Shown here in pieces: positions 26,867-34,400 of a DNA stretch of 34,400 bases (the stretch's first letter is position 1; each line of letters opens with the position of its first letter). The position numbers were made by a program, and so were the translations under genes. Source of the stretch: Thiothrix sp. UBA5583 (lineage in GTDB: Bacteria; Pseudomonadota; Gammaproteobacteria; Thiotrichales; Thiotrichaceae); the NCBI GenBank assembly GCA_002425225.1, contig DILV01000022.1:1-34400 (forward strand), in the 5' to 3' direction. A model generated the notes under the pieces. That model saw only the letters and a program-made list of their open reading frames with translations. It was not told the DNA's origin and searched no databases.

Positions 26867-27295
26867 ATGACCGGCAGCATGACATTTGATGACATCAGCA
26901 GTGATTTCGCCTTTCTGGACGACTGGGAACAACGCTACCAATACCTGACCGAACTGGGTGAGGCGCTGGAACCGATGCCCGAAACCGAAAAGACCGAAGA
27001 CAACCGGGTGAAAGCCTGCATGAGCAAGGTGTGGGTAAGGGCATTGCCTGACCCGGACGGCTCCGGCAAGGTCATTTTTCACGGTGATTGTGATACCGCT
27101 ATTATCAAGGGCGTAGTGGCGCTCTTGGTCAACCTGTTTTCCAGCAAAAGCCCCCAACAAATCGTTGACATGGATGTTGACGCCCTTTTTGACCAGATTC
27201 AACTGGCGGAAAATCTTAGCCCCACCCGTCACGTGGGTATATACGCCATCGTCGACAAAATGCGTGCACAAGCACAGGCATTGATCACCTTTTAA
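26867..27295 (+). CDS. sufE: Cysteine desulfuration protein SufE
   Basis: A 142-residue SufE. The persulfide-accepting cysteine is C51 in NRVKACMSKVWV; family members usually read V-x-G-C-x-S-x-V-W. It normally takes sulfur from SufS and passes it to SufB. No sufS lies in this operon, so the sulfur donor must be encoded elsewhere (SufS, IscS or CsdA). A GGAG precedes the ATG, 8 bp after the SufT stop. Confidence 0.94.
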   Translation: MTGSMTFDDISSDFAFLDDWEQRYQYLTELGEALEPMPETEKTEDNRVKACMSKVWVRALPDPDGSGKVIFHGDCDTAIIKGVVALLVNLFSSKSPQQIVDMDVDALFDQIQLAENLSPTRHVGIYAIVDKMRAQAQALITF

Positions 27296-27371
27296 ACCGT
27301 AGTGGTACTGTTGGTTATCAGCAATGTATAACTGGTGTGATATTGTTGTCGCACTTTGACGGGAGTTTTTT

Positions 27372-27902
27372 ATGAAATTGTACAAGGCATTTTATGCTGT
27401 TTGGCTATTTGTATTGGCGCTGTTGGTGTCGGGCTGTGTCGGTGTGCCTGATGGGGTAACGCCTGTGACCGGATTTGAGGTTAACCGCTATCTGGGTAAA
27501 TGGTATGAAATCGCCCGGCTTGACCATTCCTTTGAGCGAGGTTTGGAGCAGGTAACGGCAGAATACAGCCCTCGTGACGATGGCGATATTCGCGTCCTCA
27601 ACCGGGGCTACAATACAGCCAAACAGCAATGGCAGGAGGCGGAAGGTCGCGCCAGATTTGTCGGCTCAAAGGATGTAGGGCAACTGAAAGTATCGTTTTT
27701 TGGCCCGTTTTACGGTGGTTACAATATTGTGGAGCTGGATCCGAACTACCAGTACGTCATGATTGTGGGCAATGATCGAGATTACTTGTGGATTTTGTCG
27801 CGTACACCGCAACTGGATGTAGCTGTGCAGCAGCGTTTGGTAGACAAGGCGAAAAGCCTTGGTTTTGCTACAGAAAAGCTGATTTTCGTGAAACAGGATT
27901 GA
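27372..27902 (+). CDS. Blc-type outer-membrane lipocalin lipoprotein
   Basis: A 176-residue bacterial lipocalin. The lipoprotein signal ends LALLVSGC (lipidated Cys22). The lipocalin signature NRYLGKWYEIARLDHSFERGLEQVTAEYS follows, and the C-terminal DRDYLWILSRTPQL strand pair is typical. Blc binds lysophospholipids and fatty acids. Lipocalin genes recur in light-induced clusters with CFA-like and folE genes, which agrees with the context here. Downstream is the restriction-modification insertion. Confidence 0.92.
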   Translation: MKLYKAFYAVWLFVLALLVSGCVGVPDGVTPVTGFEVNRYLGKWYEIARLDHSFERGLEQVTAEYSPRDDGDIRVLNRGYNTAKQQWQEAEGRARFVGSKDVGQLKVSFFGPFYGGYNIVELDPNYQYVMIVGNDRDYLWILSRTPQLDVAVQQRLVDKAKSLGFATEKLIFVKQD

Positions 27903-27915
27903 AGGGCGGGAGGTT

Positions 27916-27974
27916 TTATTTCTCTATCGCTTGCAACCACATCTCCAACGCTGCCATGTGCCACAGTTTGCTGC
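27916..27974 (-). pseudogene. Detached 3'-terminal fragment of the asparagine-synthase-family gene
   Basis: On the minus strand this fragment reads in frame [18 protein letters not shown] and then TAA. It matches the last codons of the intact gene at 29766-31541 ([21 protein letters not shown]), with the same number of codons to the stop. It has no start and no upstream coding sequence. It is the displaced original tail, or the remains of a deleted second copy. Confidence 0.85.
27932..27974 (+). repeat. 43-bp direct repeat, left copy (R-M cassette boundary)
   Basis: Identical over 43 bp to 29782-29824. Bases on either side differ. The repeat is the segment coding the near C-terminal residues of the asparagine-synthase-family protein. 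Confidence 0.95.
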
Positions 27975-27981
27975 ATAGATA

Positions 27982-28036
27982 GCTTGGGTTTCCGTGCCCG
28001 TCTTGTTAAGCTGGACAAGAGAACTTAACCCAAAGC
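27982..28036 (+). promoter_or_regulatory. Inverted repeats in the restriction gene leader
   Basis: GCTTGGGTT (27982-27990) pairs with AACCCAAAGC (28027-28036) apart from one bulged base. Inside it, CTTGT/ACAAG (28002-28006 with 28015-28019) and GTTAAG/CTTAAC (28005-28010 with 28024-28029) are overlapping, mutually exclusive stems. The region directly precedes the restriction gene ATG at 28046, which lacks a clear Shine-Dalgarno. A regulatory leader or operator is plausible. Confidence 0.4.
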
Positions 28037-28045
28037 AGTAGCCAA

Positions 28046-28876
28046 ATGGATCATAAGCAAGAGTTCCGCGCAAAATTAGCCACGTTCGTTAGTAGTCTCC
28101 AGCAGCACGTCAGTACGGAAAATGGACAGTGGACGGTCAAGGGATTTATCGACGTATTCCAGAACGTCTACACAATTTCATCTGACACCAAGATCGTTTC
28201 CAAGATATTGGAAATTCACTTGTTCCCAAAAATTCTACAGTTTGCGCAAGACAACGGCTATCGTGTGGTGTTGGCTGACCACCAGAATTACTACCCGGAT
28301 ATTTCTTTCGTCAAAACGGATGATGAAAGCGTCAAATTTGCCGTTGATTTCAAGACAACTTACCGCAACCCCAAAAAGCCGCATTTGTGTAACGGTTTCA
28401 CATTGGGTTCGCACGGAACTTACTTCGAGAACCGCCAAAGTACCAAAAACATCCAGTTTCCCTATGGCTCGTATACGGGGCATTTCTGCCTTGGCATCAT
28501 CTACGATAGAGCAGAAGGCGCAACGATAGACGAAACCCGTTCCCATCGGCTGGATGAATTGCAGTCCATCGCTTCAGTGGTCAAAAATTTCCAGTTTTTC
28601 GTAGTAGAAAAATGGCAAATCGCCAGTGATAAAGGCGGCAGCGGCAATACCGCCAATATCGGCAGCATCAATAATATCGACGACATTATCAACGGGCGCG
28701 GCATGTTTTCCCGTTTGGGAGAAAGTTGGTTTGACGATTATTGGATGAACTATTGCAAAATTATTGTGCAAAACGAGCAAGGTATTACCAACAAAATTTC
28801 GACGCTGAAAGCTTTTGTTGCTTATCGCGGTGGTGATGTTTCGCTGGTAGTCGACAAACAGAATGGTGGGGAATGA
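28046..28876 (+). CDS. EcoRV-like type II restriction endonuclease (predicted GATATC)
   Basis: A 276-residue homologue of EcoRV. The catalytic PD...DxK motif appears as YYPDISF then [12 protein letters not shown], matching HYPDFTL and AIDIKTTYTN of EcoRV. The following FTLGS and [23 protein letters not shown] match EcoRV's GGY and TKNIVYPFDQYIAHW. The recognition loop [11 protein letters not shown] corresponds to GSGNTTNIGSI, differing at one Thr to Ala. GATATC specificity is therefore likely. The product is about 30 residues longer than EcoRV, chiefly at the N-terminus and at the C-terminal tail. It overlaps the methyltransferase by 4 bp; no control (C) gene is present. Confidence 0.9.
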   Translation: MDHKQEFRAKLATFVSSLQQHVSTENGQWTVKGFIDVFQNVYTISSDTKIVSKILEIHLFPKILQFAQDNGYRVVLADHQNYYPDISFVKTDDESVKFAVDFKTTYRNPKKPHLCNGFTLGSHGTYFENRQSTKNIQFPYGSYTGHFCLGIIYDRAEGATIDETRSHRLDELQSIASVVKNFQFFVVEKWQIASDKGGSGNTANIGSINNIDDIINGRGMFSRLGESWFDDYWMNYCKIIVQNEQGITNKISTLKAFVAYRGGDVSLVVDKQNGGE

Positions 28877-29769
28877 TAGCAATGAAAGTCAGCGTTCCCC
28901 CAATCAAATCTCAAGGCATTAAAACCAAACTTGTGCCTTGGATCAAAAACATTATTCCCGTTAATTTTGAGGGGCGGTGGGTTGAGCCATTTATGGGGAC
29001 TGGCGTTGTGGCTTTTAACCTTACTCCGCAACAGGCTTTGTTGTGTGATACTAATCCGCATTTGGTTAACTTTTATTCTTGCCTTGCAAAAGGCGTGATT
29101 ACGTCTGAAAGTGTCCGCGTTTATTTGAATAGAGAAGGGGCTTTGCTGCTGGAAAAGGGCGAAGTGCATTACTATGAAATCCGCGAACGCTTTAATCAAT
29201 ACCATGCACCTTTGGACTTTCTGTTTTTGAACCGCGCCGGATTTAACGGCATGATCCGTTTTAATCGGAAGGGTGAGTTCAATATTCCATTTTGTCGTAA
29301 ACCGCAGCGATTTGCCCAAGCCTATGTGACCAAAATCGTGAATCAGGTCGATGCCGTTGCGAAAATCTTGCACACCAAGCAGTTTGAGTTTAAATGCCAG
29401 GATTTTACTAAAACACTCCAGGAAGTGTCGGCGGATGACATTGTGTATTGTGATCCGCCGTATATTGATCGCCATGTGGATTATTACAACGGATGGGATG
29501 AGCTTCAGGAACATCGCCTTCATGCTGCGCTGGAAAAACTGGATGGCAAATTCATCCTTTCCACTTGGCATCACAATGATTTTCGGGAAAATACCTACAT
29601 CAAGTCACTGTGGGGCAAGTTTAACGTGCTGACACGGGAGCATTTCTACCATGTCGGCGCGAGTGAAGATAATCGCAATCCCATGATTGAGGCATTAGTG
29701 ACAAACTACGATCCGTCCGCTGATGAGCAAAAGGTAGAGGCGTTTCAGCAATTTGCGTTGTTGGGTTAA
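28873..29769 (+). CDS. Dam-class N6-adenine DNA methyltransferase (M.EcoRV-like)
   Basis: A 298-residue D12-class adenine methyltransferase. The SAM motif is [15 protein letters not shown] near residue 36, and the catalytic DPPY follows [11 protein letters not shown] near residue 197. It is paired with the EcoRV-like nuclease, so it should protect GATATC sites. The start ATG overlaps the nuclease stop (ATGA); [10 protein letters not shown] three codons in is an alternative. Its stop overlaps the stop of the convergent asparagine-synthase-family gene by 4 bp (29766-29769) in the palindrome GGTTTAACC. Confidence 0.93.
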   Translation: MIAMKVSVPPIKSQGIKTKLVPWIKNIIPVNFEGRWVEPFMGTGVVAFNLTPQQALLCDTNPHLVNFYSCLAKGVITSESVRVYLNREGALLLEKGEVHYYEIRERFNQYHAPLDFLFLNRAGFNGMIRFNRKGEFNIPFCRKPQRFAQAYVTKIVNQVDAVAKILHTKQFEFKCQDFTKTLQEVSADDIVYCDPPYIDRHVDYYNGWDELQEHRLHAALEKLDGKFILSTWHHNDFRENTYIKSLWGKFNVLTREHFYHVGASEDNRNPMIEALVTNYDPSADEQKVEAFQQFALLG

Positions 29770-31541
29770 ACCTTGACGCTCTGCAACCACATCTCCAACG
29801 CTGCCATGTGCCACAGTTTGCTGCCTTGAATCCGCGTCAAATGCGCTTCGGGGTTGGCGATCACCTTGTCGATATAGCTACGCTGATACAAACCACGTTC
29901 GCGGCAGGTTTGCGAATCCAGCAAATCCCGCATCATTTCCAGAAATTCGCCACGCACAAACTTCAAGGCAGGCACGGGGAAATACCCCTTGGGGCGGTCA
30001 ATCACGCTATCTGGCACTAGTCCTCGCGCAATCTGTTTCAGCACGTATTTGCCGCCATCGCGCAATTTCAATTCGGTCGGCATTTGCGCAGCCAGTTCCA
30101 CCAGTTCGTGATCGAGGAACGGTACACGCGCTTCCAGTCCCCATGCCATTGTCATGTTATCCACGCGCTTGACCGGATCATCGGCGATGAAAGTCGTCAC
30201 GTCGGCACGTAATACCGCATCCAGCGTTTCTTCCGCATCGGGTGATTCCAGCAATTCGCGCACCAGTTCGCCGGTATAGTCGCGGGTTTGGAACGGGGTT
30301 TGCAACATTTCCGCCATCTCGCGGTGGTCGCGGTCGAAATAATACGGGGCGAGGCGTTGCAATTTGTCGGGATGGGTGGATGCGTGGGCTTGCGGATACC
30401 AGAAATAGCCACCAAACACTTCATCCGCGCCTTGCCCGGATTGCACCACTTTCACATGCTTTGACACCTGTTCGGAGAGCAGGTAGAAACCAATCGCATC
30501 CTGCCCGAACATCGGTTCTGCCATGTTCGCCACCGCTTCCGGTAGGCGCAGCAAGGTCTGTTCGTTGGGGATGTGGAACTTGTGGTGGGTGGGGCGGAAG
30601 CGTTCCACCACCGCGTCGGAATATTCGTATTCGCTGCCTTTTTCTTCCGGCTGGTCGTCAAAACCGATGGTGAAGGTGCGGATGTCTTGGATGCCGATTT
30701 CAGCCAATAAGCCGACCAATAGACTTGAATCCAGCCCGCCCGACAGCAGCACGCCCACGGGTACATCGGCAATATTATTGCGGCGGTGCACGGCGGTTTT
30801 CAGCGATTCGTGTACGGCGTCGATCCATTCCTGTTCGGAACGCGGCTCGCTTGGGCGACGTGCTACCAAATTCCAGTAACGTTTCAGCTCTTGCCGCCCG
30901 TCCATGTGAATGGTCAGGGAATGCGCGGGTTGCAGCTTACGGATGCCATTCAGCACCGTGCGCGGTGCTGGCACGACTGCGTGCAGCGAAAACAGGTTGT
31001 GCAGCGCCAGCGGGTCGAGGCTGGTATCAATCCCCGACGTGGTCAGCAAGGCTTGCGTGTTGGAGGCAAAGCGGAAACTTTTACCAGCGGTGGCGTAGTA
31101 CAGCGGCTTGATACCCATGCGGTCACGCGCTATGAACAGCACTTTTTTGCGCATGTCCCAAATCGCGAAAGCGAACATTCCCAGCAAATGCTTGGGCGCG
31201 TCTTCGCCCCATTCGGCGTAGGCTTTGAGGATAACTTCGGTATCGCCTTCGGAGAAGAAATGATGCCCGCGAGCCTTCAGTTCCGCCCGCAATTCGGGGT
31301 GGTTGTAGATCGTGCCGTTGAATACCAGTGCCAAGCCGGATTCGATGTCCACCATCGGCTGGCTGGATTTGTACGACAGGTCAATGATGGCAAGGCGGCG
31401 ATGCCCGAACGCCAGCGCACCATCAGAAAAGCTGCCCGCGTGATCGGGGCCGCGCTTTTCCAGCTTTGCCATCATGCTGTTGAGGTATTTTAGTTCGGGG
31501 AGTTGCCCGTCGAGGCGTAGTTCACCGCAAATGCCGCACAT
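29766..31541 (-). CDS. asnB: Asparagine-synthase-family glutamine amidotransferase (NAGGN amidotransferase-like)
   Basis: A 591-residue two-domain enzyme. N-terminal class II glutaminase: the nucleophile is Cys2 ([10 protein letters not shown]), with [11 protein letters not shown] and [15 protein letters not shown]-terminal synthase: the ATP PP-loop is [16 protein letters not shown], followed by [42 protein letters not shown] and overall length resemble N-acetylglutaminylglutamine amidotransferases (an osmolyte pathway) more than housekeeping AsnB; this is from memory of the family. Its usual partner, a GNAT/ATP-grasp synthetase, is not next to it. The last codons derive from the inserted cassette side of the 43-bp repeat. 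AAGGA precedes the ATG, which lies 12 bp after an AT-rich foreign gene. Confidence 0.88.
   Translation of the reverse strand: MCGICGELRLDGQLPELKYLNSMMAKLEKRGPDHAGSFSDGALAFGHRRLAIIDLSYKSSQPMVDIESGLALVFNGTIYNHPELRAELKARGHHFFSEGDTEVILKAYAEWGEDAPKHLLGMFAFAIWDMRKKVLFIARDRMGIKPLYYATAGKSFRFASNTQALLTTSGIDTSLDPLALHNLFSLHAVVPAPRTVLNGIRKLQPAHSLTIHMDGRQELKRYWNLVARRPSEPRSEQEWIDAVHESLKTAVHRRNNIADVPVGVLLSGGLDSSLLVGLLAEIGIQDIRTFTIGFDDQPEEKGSEYEYSDAVVERFRPTHHKFHIPNEQTLLRLPEAVANMAEPMFGQDAIGFYLLSEQVSKHVKVVQSGQGADEVFGGYFWYPQAHASTHPDKLQRLAPYYFDRDHREMAEMLQTPFQTRDYTGELVRELLESPDAEETLDAVLRADVTTFIADDPVKRVDNMTMAWGLEARVPFLDHELVELAAQMPTELKLRDGGKYVLKQIARGLVPDSVIDRPKGYFPVPALKFVRGEFLEMMRDLLDSQTCRERGLYQRSYIDKVIANPEAHLTRIQGSKLWHMAALEMWLQSVKV
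29782..29824 (+). repeat. 43-bp direct repeat, right copy (inside asnB 3' end)
   Basis: Identical to 27932-27974. It lies within the last 20 codons of the asparagine-synthase-family gene, which stays open because the sequence beyond the repeat supplies a new tail and stop. Confidence 0.95.
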
Positions 31542-31553
31542 GGGAGTTCCTTG

Positions 31554-34244
31554 TTACCCGTTAAACATCTTCCATGCAGTGTGCCACAAATTGGTGAGCA
31601 AATCTAAAAGACCATAATGCAGAATAAAGTAGGTTGTAATGAAAACAATGATTATGAAGCATATAATCAATAAAACTTTCTTGCCAAAATCCATCAATAA
31701 TATTGTGGGGATATTTTTATGTTTTAAAAGGGCATTATTTACTTGGCCTAATAAAGCTTTTTCAAAGCGACTCTGACTACGCTTAATTGCATCAATATCA
31801 CTAGTGTAGTCAAAAGTTGCAGCCATTTTGATCTCTGCCAATGCCTTTACTTCCAGTTCTTGACATGCTGTTATGACTTTGTTTAAATCCTTGGCAATAT
31901 TATTCGAGGATTCAATAATATTCAAACTATTCCTACCTTGTTCAATAGTCGCCGAATTAACAACATCATGCAACTTATTGATCTCGCGATGAATTAAGTC
32001 AATTATTTCGCTCTTATATTTGCCAGTCAAATCAAGCTCGTGAATTTTATCTAGTATGCGTAATTCCGAAGATTTCAAAAACTCTAAAACTTCATCTTTA
32101 TCAGTTCTTAATTTAGCCTGATACTGTGAAAGTACATCTATGCTTTCCTGGACGTCTTTGTTAATTAATAACAATCCTTCTTGCTCATGTGCAACCAGCA
32201 CTTTAAGGCTATCTTCTGACCTTTTTATGTATTTTTCAGCATCATGAGCTGCTGCATTTATCTTACTTAAACCGGAATTCATTGTTTCAATCGGTTCTTC
32301 GATGATTGATATGAGTTCAGCACGGGTTTTGTCATCTATATGAATTTCATACTTTTCTTGAATGCTGCTAAGTTGTTTATTTAATGCATTGTTAAAAATA
32401 TCGAGTTTTGAAATATTTTCATTAATTAATATCGTATCAAGATTGTGAGATCTATTTTGATTGATTTGCAGATCGACCTTTGCACTCAAGGATTTTAGAG
32501 GGTTTTCCAAACCACTAATGGTTTTCTTTCTTTTATTCTCTTCTAATTTTATATGATAAATATCATCATAGACAGTACCTAGCATTCGACTAACTTCTTC
32601 CAATGTCCTCTTAGTGTTCTGATCCTCTTGATCTTTAATGATTTGCACGGCTTTTTTGTTTGCGCTTTCTTTTATACTTTCAAAATTAATACTATCATCT
32701 ATTACAATCTCATCTAATTGCTGCTTAATCGCTCCCATCATTAAAGCATTGCTCTGCGTCTGAGGATAACTTGAAAGCAAATAAAAGGCTACATGCAGAA
32801 AGTATAGTGTTTTTTCTTTATATCCAAGACTTAAATAAAACTCTCCTAGCTCATGATATTTATATGGTTCTCTTAAAACGTGATTACCTTCATACGCCAA
32901 CTCTAGTTTTTCCAAGTATTTTTCTTTTTCTTGTTCTATTAAAGTCTGATCACCTTCGCATTTTATTATGTCTAGTATCGCATTCTTAATCTTTGCTATC
33001 TTAATGCTCAAATCATTTTCCATACTTATCAAACTTTCATGAAAGTCAATTGTTTCCTCAAGAGATACTAGCAGTGTTTGCTCTATGTTTTCAAAGTTGT
33101 TAGTACGTCTGGCTTTTTCCAAAATAAAAGCCTGTTCGTGCTCTGGATTTAAGTTGATTGCCCTTTTAAATAAGGCAGTAGTAGTTCGCCTAGATTTATT
33201 TTTGTGGGCAATAACCGCAAGATAAGCGTACAAGTAAGACAGGGCAATAGATCGCTGTTCTATTTCCTTATGAATTTTTCTAAGTTTATCCGCGTTTTCT
33301 TGTATTAAAGAGCCGTCTAGAAAATCATTATCAAAGATATAAGGCGTGAGTTCAATCCCGAATTTATCCTTTATAGATTTATTGTAAGCCAAGGCATTGT
33401 TTCTTATCTTATCCTTGAAGAAGTCGAGATTTGAAAAGTCATCAAAGTTTAGACTTTCATTATCTATTACAACTTTTGTATTGATGCTTACCGGATATCT
33501 TTCAGAGTGATTATTGGTGATAATTTCATTTATTTCATCAGTAAATGTATCAAGGCGTGTGCATAAAAAGGTATTTGGCTCAAGCACACCAAACTGTATG
33601 TGACTTAAATTTAATTTTCCATCGCGTTCTTGAATAAAAGTTCCTGCACCTGATATTCCTTGCATGGACGCTACAATGTTTCCCATTGACAAAACCGGAC
33701 TACTTTTGCAAAGCATTTTTGTGTGCCCGCTTTCATCAAATTGATGGTGCTGAACAATATATGGAGTTAGCTTGCTTATTTGCTCAACATTTTTTGTTAT
33801 CCTAGGATAGCCTGAGATGAAGAAATTCTTTGAGGAGTAGTTATTATTATCTAAATCAAAGAACTCTAGCGTGCTTACTTCTTTTTCAATTTTTGTTTCT
33901 GATGCTGGAAGTATGATAAGTCCAATATCCACTTTTTTATTAGCTAAAAAGCGAACAGTAATATTTGAGCAGATGATGTTGTCCTCTGGATACGCCTCAA
34001 TAAACACAAAGATATTATCTTTGTTTATGTTTATAGAGTTTTCTGCAAACAATCCATATTCTATAGCCATCTTTTTATTTTTTGGGAAAAATATGTGTTT
34101 CGCAGTCAAGATATAATATGCCTGGTCTTTTTCATGAGACTTAAATATCACCCCGCTCCCTTGAGAAAATACACGTTCATCGTCCTCATTCTCGTAATAG
34201 TATTCTATTTTAATGGCATATTTTTTCACTGCATCACTAGACAT
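31554..34244 (-). CDS. Trypsin-like protease, coiled-coil, membrane-anchored protein (putative defence)
   Basis: An 896-residue AT-rich gene product with no family name I can give. Residues 1-230 look like a trypsin-fold serine protease: GSGVIF, then LTAKH (His50), KVDIGLIIL (Asp106) and GISGAG (Ser198) give a plausible complete catalytic triad. Residues about 330-520 are helical and TPR-like (YLYAYLAVIAHKNKS; ALFKRAINLNPEHEQAFILE; YHELGEFYLSLGYKEKTLYFL). Residues about 530-850 are long charged coiled coils. A single membrane helix lies near residues 857-880 (VLLIICFIIIVFITTYFIL), followed by a short tail. There is no signal peptide, so the protease should be cytoplasmic, tethered by its C-terminus. 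A GGAAAG ribosome site sits 11 bp after an upstream partial gene. Confidence 0.72.
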   Translation of the reverse strand: MSSDAVKKYAIKIEYYYENEDDERVFSQGSGVIFKSHEKDQAYYILTAKHIFFPKNKKMAIEYGLFAENSININKDNIFVFIEAYPEDNIICSNITVRFLANKKVDIGLIILPASETKIEKEVSTLEFFDLDNNNYSSKNFFISGYPRITKNVEQISKLTPYIVQHHQFDESGHTKMLCKSSPVLSMGNIVASMQGISGAGTFIQERDGKLNLSHIQFGVLEPNTFLCTRLDTFTDEINEIITNNHSERYPVSINTKVVIDNESLNFDDFSNLDFFKDKIRNNALAYNKSIKDKFGIELTPYIFDNDFLDGSLIQENADKLRKIHKEIEQRSIALSYLYAYLAVIAHKNKSRRTTTALFKRAINLNPEHEQAFILEKARRTNNFENIEQTLLVSLEETIDFHESLISMENDLSIKIAKIKNAILDIIKCEGDQTLIEQEKEKYLEKLELAYEGNHVLREPYKYHELGEFYLSLGYKEKTLYFLHVAFYLLSSYPQTQSNALMMGAIKQQLDEIVIDDSINFESIKESANKKAVQIIKDQEDQNTKRTLEEVSRMLGTVYDDIYHIKLEENKRKKTISGLENPLKSLSAKVDLQINQNRSHNLDTILINENISKLDIFNNALNKQLSSIQEKYEIHIDDKTRAELISIIEEPIETMNSGLSKINAAAHDAEKYIKRSEDSLKVLVAHEQEGLLLINKDVQESIDVLSQYQAKLRTDKDEVLEFLKSSELRILDKIHELDLTGKYKSEIIDLIHREINKLHDVVNSATIEQGRNSLNIIESSNNIAKDLNKVITACQELEVKALAEIKMAATFDYTSDIDAIKRSQSRFEKALLGQVNNALLKHKNIPTILLMDFGKKVLLIICFIIIVFITTYFILHYGLLDLLTNLWHTAWKMFNG

Positions 34245-34255
34245 ATATCTTTCCT

Positions 34256-34400
34256 TTAATATTCAATTTCTTGCGTGGTTTTTATTCTAAAACCAAATTC
34301 ATCCTTTTCCTTGTCTTGAAACCTCATAGATGAATTCAGATCTTTTGTGGAATGTATAATGATCGGCTGCGTCTTATTTTGGCTCTTTGGGATTTCCCGT
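34256..34400 (-). CDS. C-terminal end of an unidentified protein, truncated at the window edge
   Basis: An open frame enters from the right edge and ends at TAA (34256-34258) after 47 codons. The C-terminus reads MRFQDKEKDEFGFRIKTTQE then IEY. It lies 11 bp upstream of the protease gene on the same strand, so the two probably form one operon. The first six or so codons lie within the edge repeat; if that is an insertion-sequence end, this is a remnant of a disrupted gene. The family cannot be told from this fragment. Confidence 0.5.
   Translation of the reverse strand, partial: REIPKSQNKTQPIIIHSTKDLNSSMRFQDKEKDEFGFRIKTTQEIEY
34381..34400. repeat. Insertion-sequence-like terminal inverted repeat, right edge
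   Basis: GGCTCTTTGGGATTTCCCGT matches the reverse complement of 4-23 at 19 of 20 bases. The flanking eight bases (34373-34380, CTTATTTT) differ from those inside the left copy (24-31, CGTTTTTT), so the two ends do not look like the two sides of one insertion event. Confidence 0.5.

Noticed and set aside
27301-27371. Operator of the same type upstream of the lipocalin (ATGTATAAC)
   Set aside because: The match to the GTACAAG core is too weak to include, although co-regulation remains plausible from gene content.
1-34400. Complete circular replicon or single transposon, because the ends are inverted copies
   Set aside because: The repeats are inverted rather than direct, the flanking eight bases do not match as a target duplication, and the content is mostly ordinary chromosomal genes.

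Overview
The window looks like chromosomal DNA of a gammaproteobacterium. The gene content and moderate GC would suit a Thiothrix-like (Thiotrichales) sulfur bacterium, but that placement is inferred from gene complement only. About 30 protein genes are recognisable. I saw no rRNA, tRNA or CRISPR array.

Layout. (1) 1-670: the N-terminal part of a type I restriction subunit (HsdR), cut at the left edge inside what looks like an insertion-sequence terminal repeat. (2) 775-3256: a TerC-family transporter, then a PsiE-PAP2 phosphatase-DgkA membrane operon. (3) 3329-8214: a short LOV blue-light photoreceptor beside an RND efflux pump and its adaptor. (4) 8283-20087: a long minus-strand block resembling the light or singlet-oxygen regulons of other proteobacteria. 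It holds an overlapping lipid operon (flavin oxidase, DUF1365, cyclopropane-synthase-like methyltransferase, MFS carrier, DUF3833 lipoprotein, chalcone-isomerase-like protein, 35-residue membrane peptide), a UbiB-type kinase, an SDR, a degenerate HNH protein, an FeS-type photolyase, DUF2256 and an NDUFA9-like epimerase. (5) 20246-22712: DUF924, a YgiD-like dioxygenase, DUF2237 and FolE. (6) 22940-27902: a SUF Fe-S assembly operon (sufB, sufC, sufD, sufT-like, sufE, with no sufS) followed by a Blc-type lipocalin. (7) 27916-29824: an EcoRV-like restriction-modification cassette sitting exactly at the 3' end of an asparagine-synthase-family gene, flanked by a 43-bp perfect repeat with a displaced copy of the target gene's tail on the far side. 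(8) 31554-34400: an AT-rich accessory segment encoding a trypsin-like protease/coiled-coil/membrane-anchored protein and the tail of an upstream partner, again ending in the same insertion-sequence-like repeat.

How the parts fit. The central block plus folE, the lipocalin and the LOV protein form a coherent predicted light/photo-oxidative response: DNA photorepair, modified membrane lipids and pterin synthesis. GTACAAG-type palindromes recur in several of its promoters. The edges and the asnB neighbourhood are accessory DNA rich in defence genes. The two most notable points are the site-specific-looking insertion of the restriction-modification cassette into asnB, and the uncharacterised protease protein with its missing partner.
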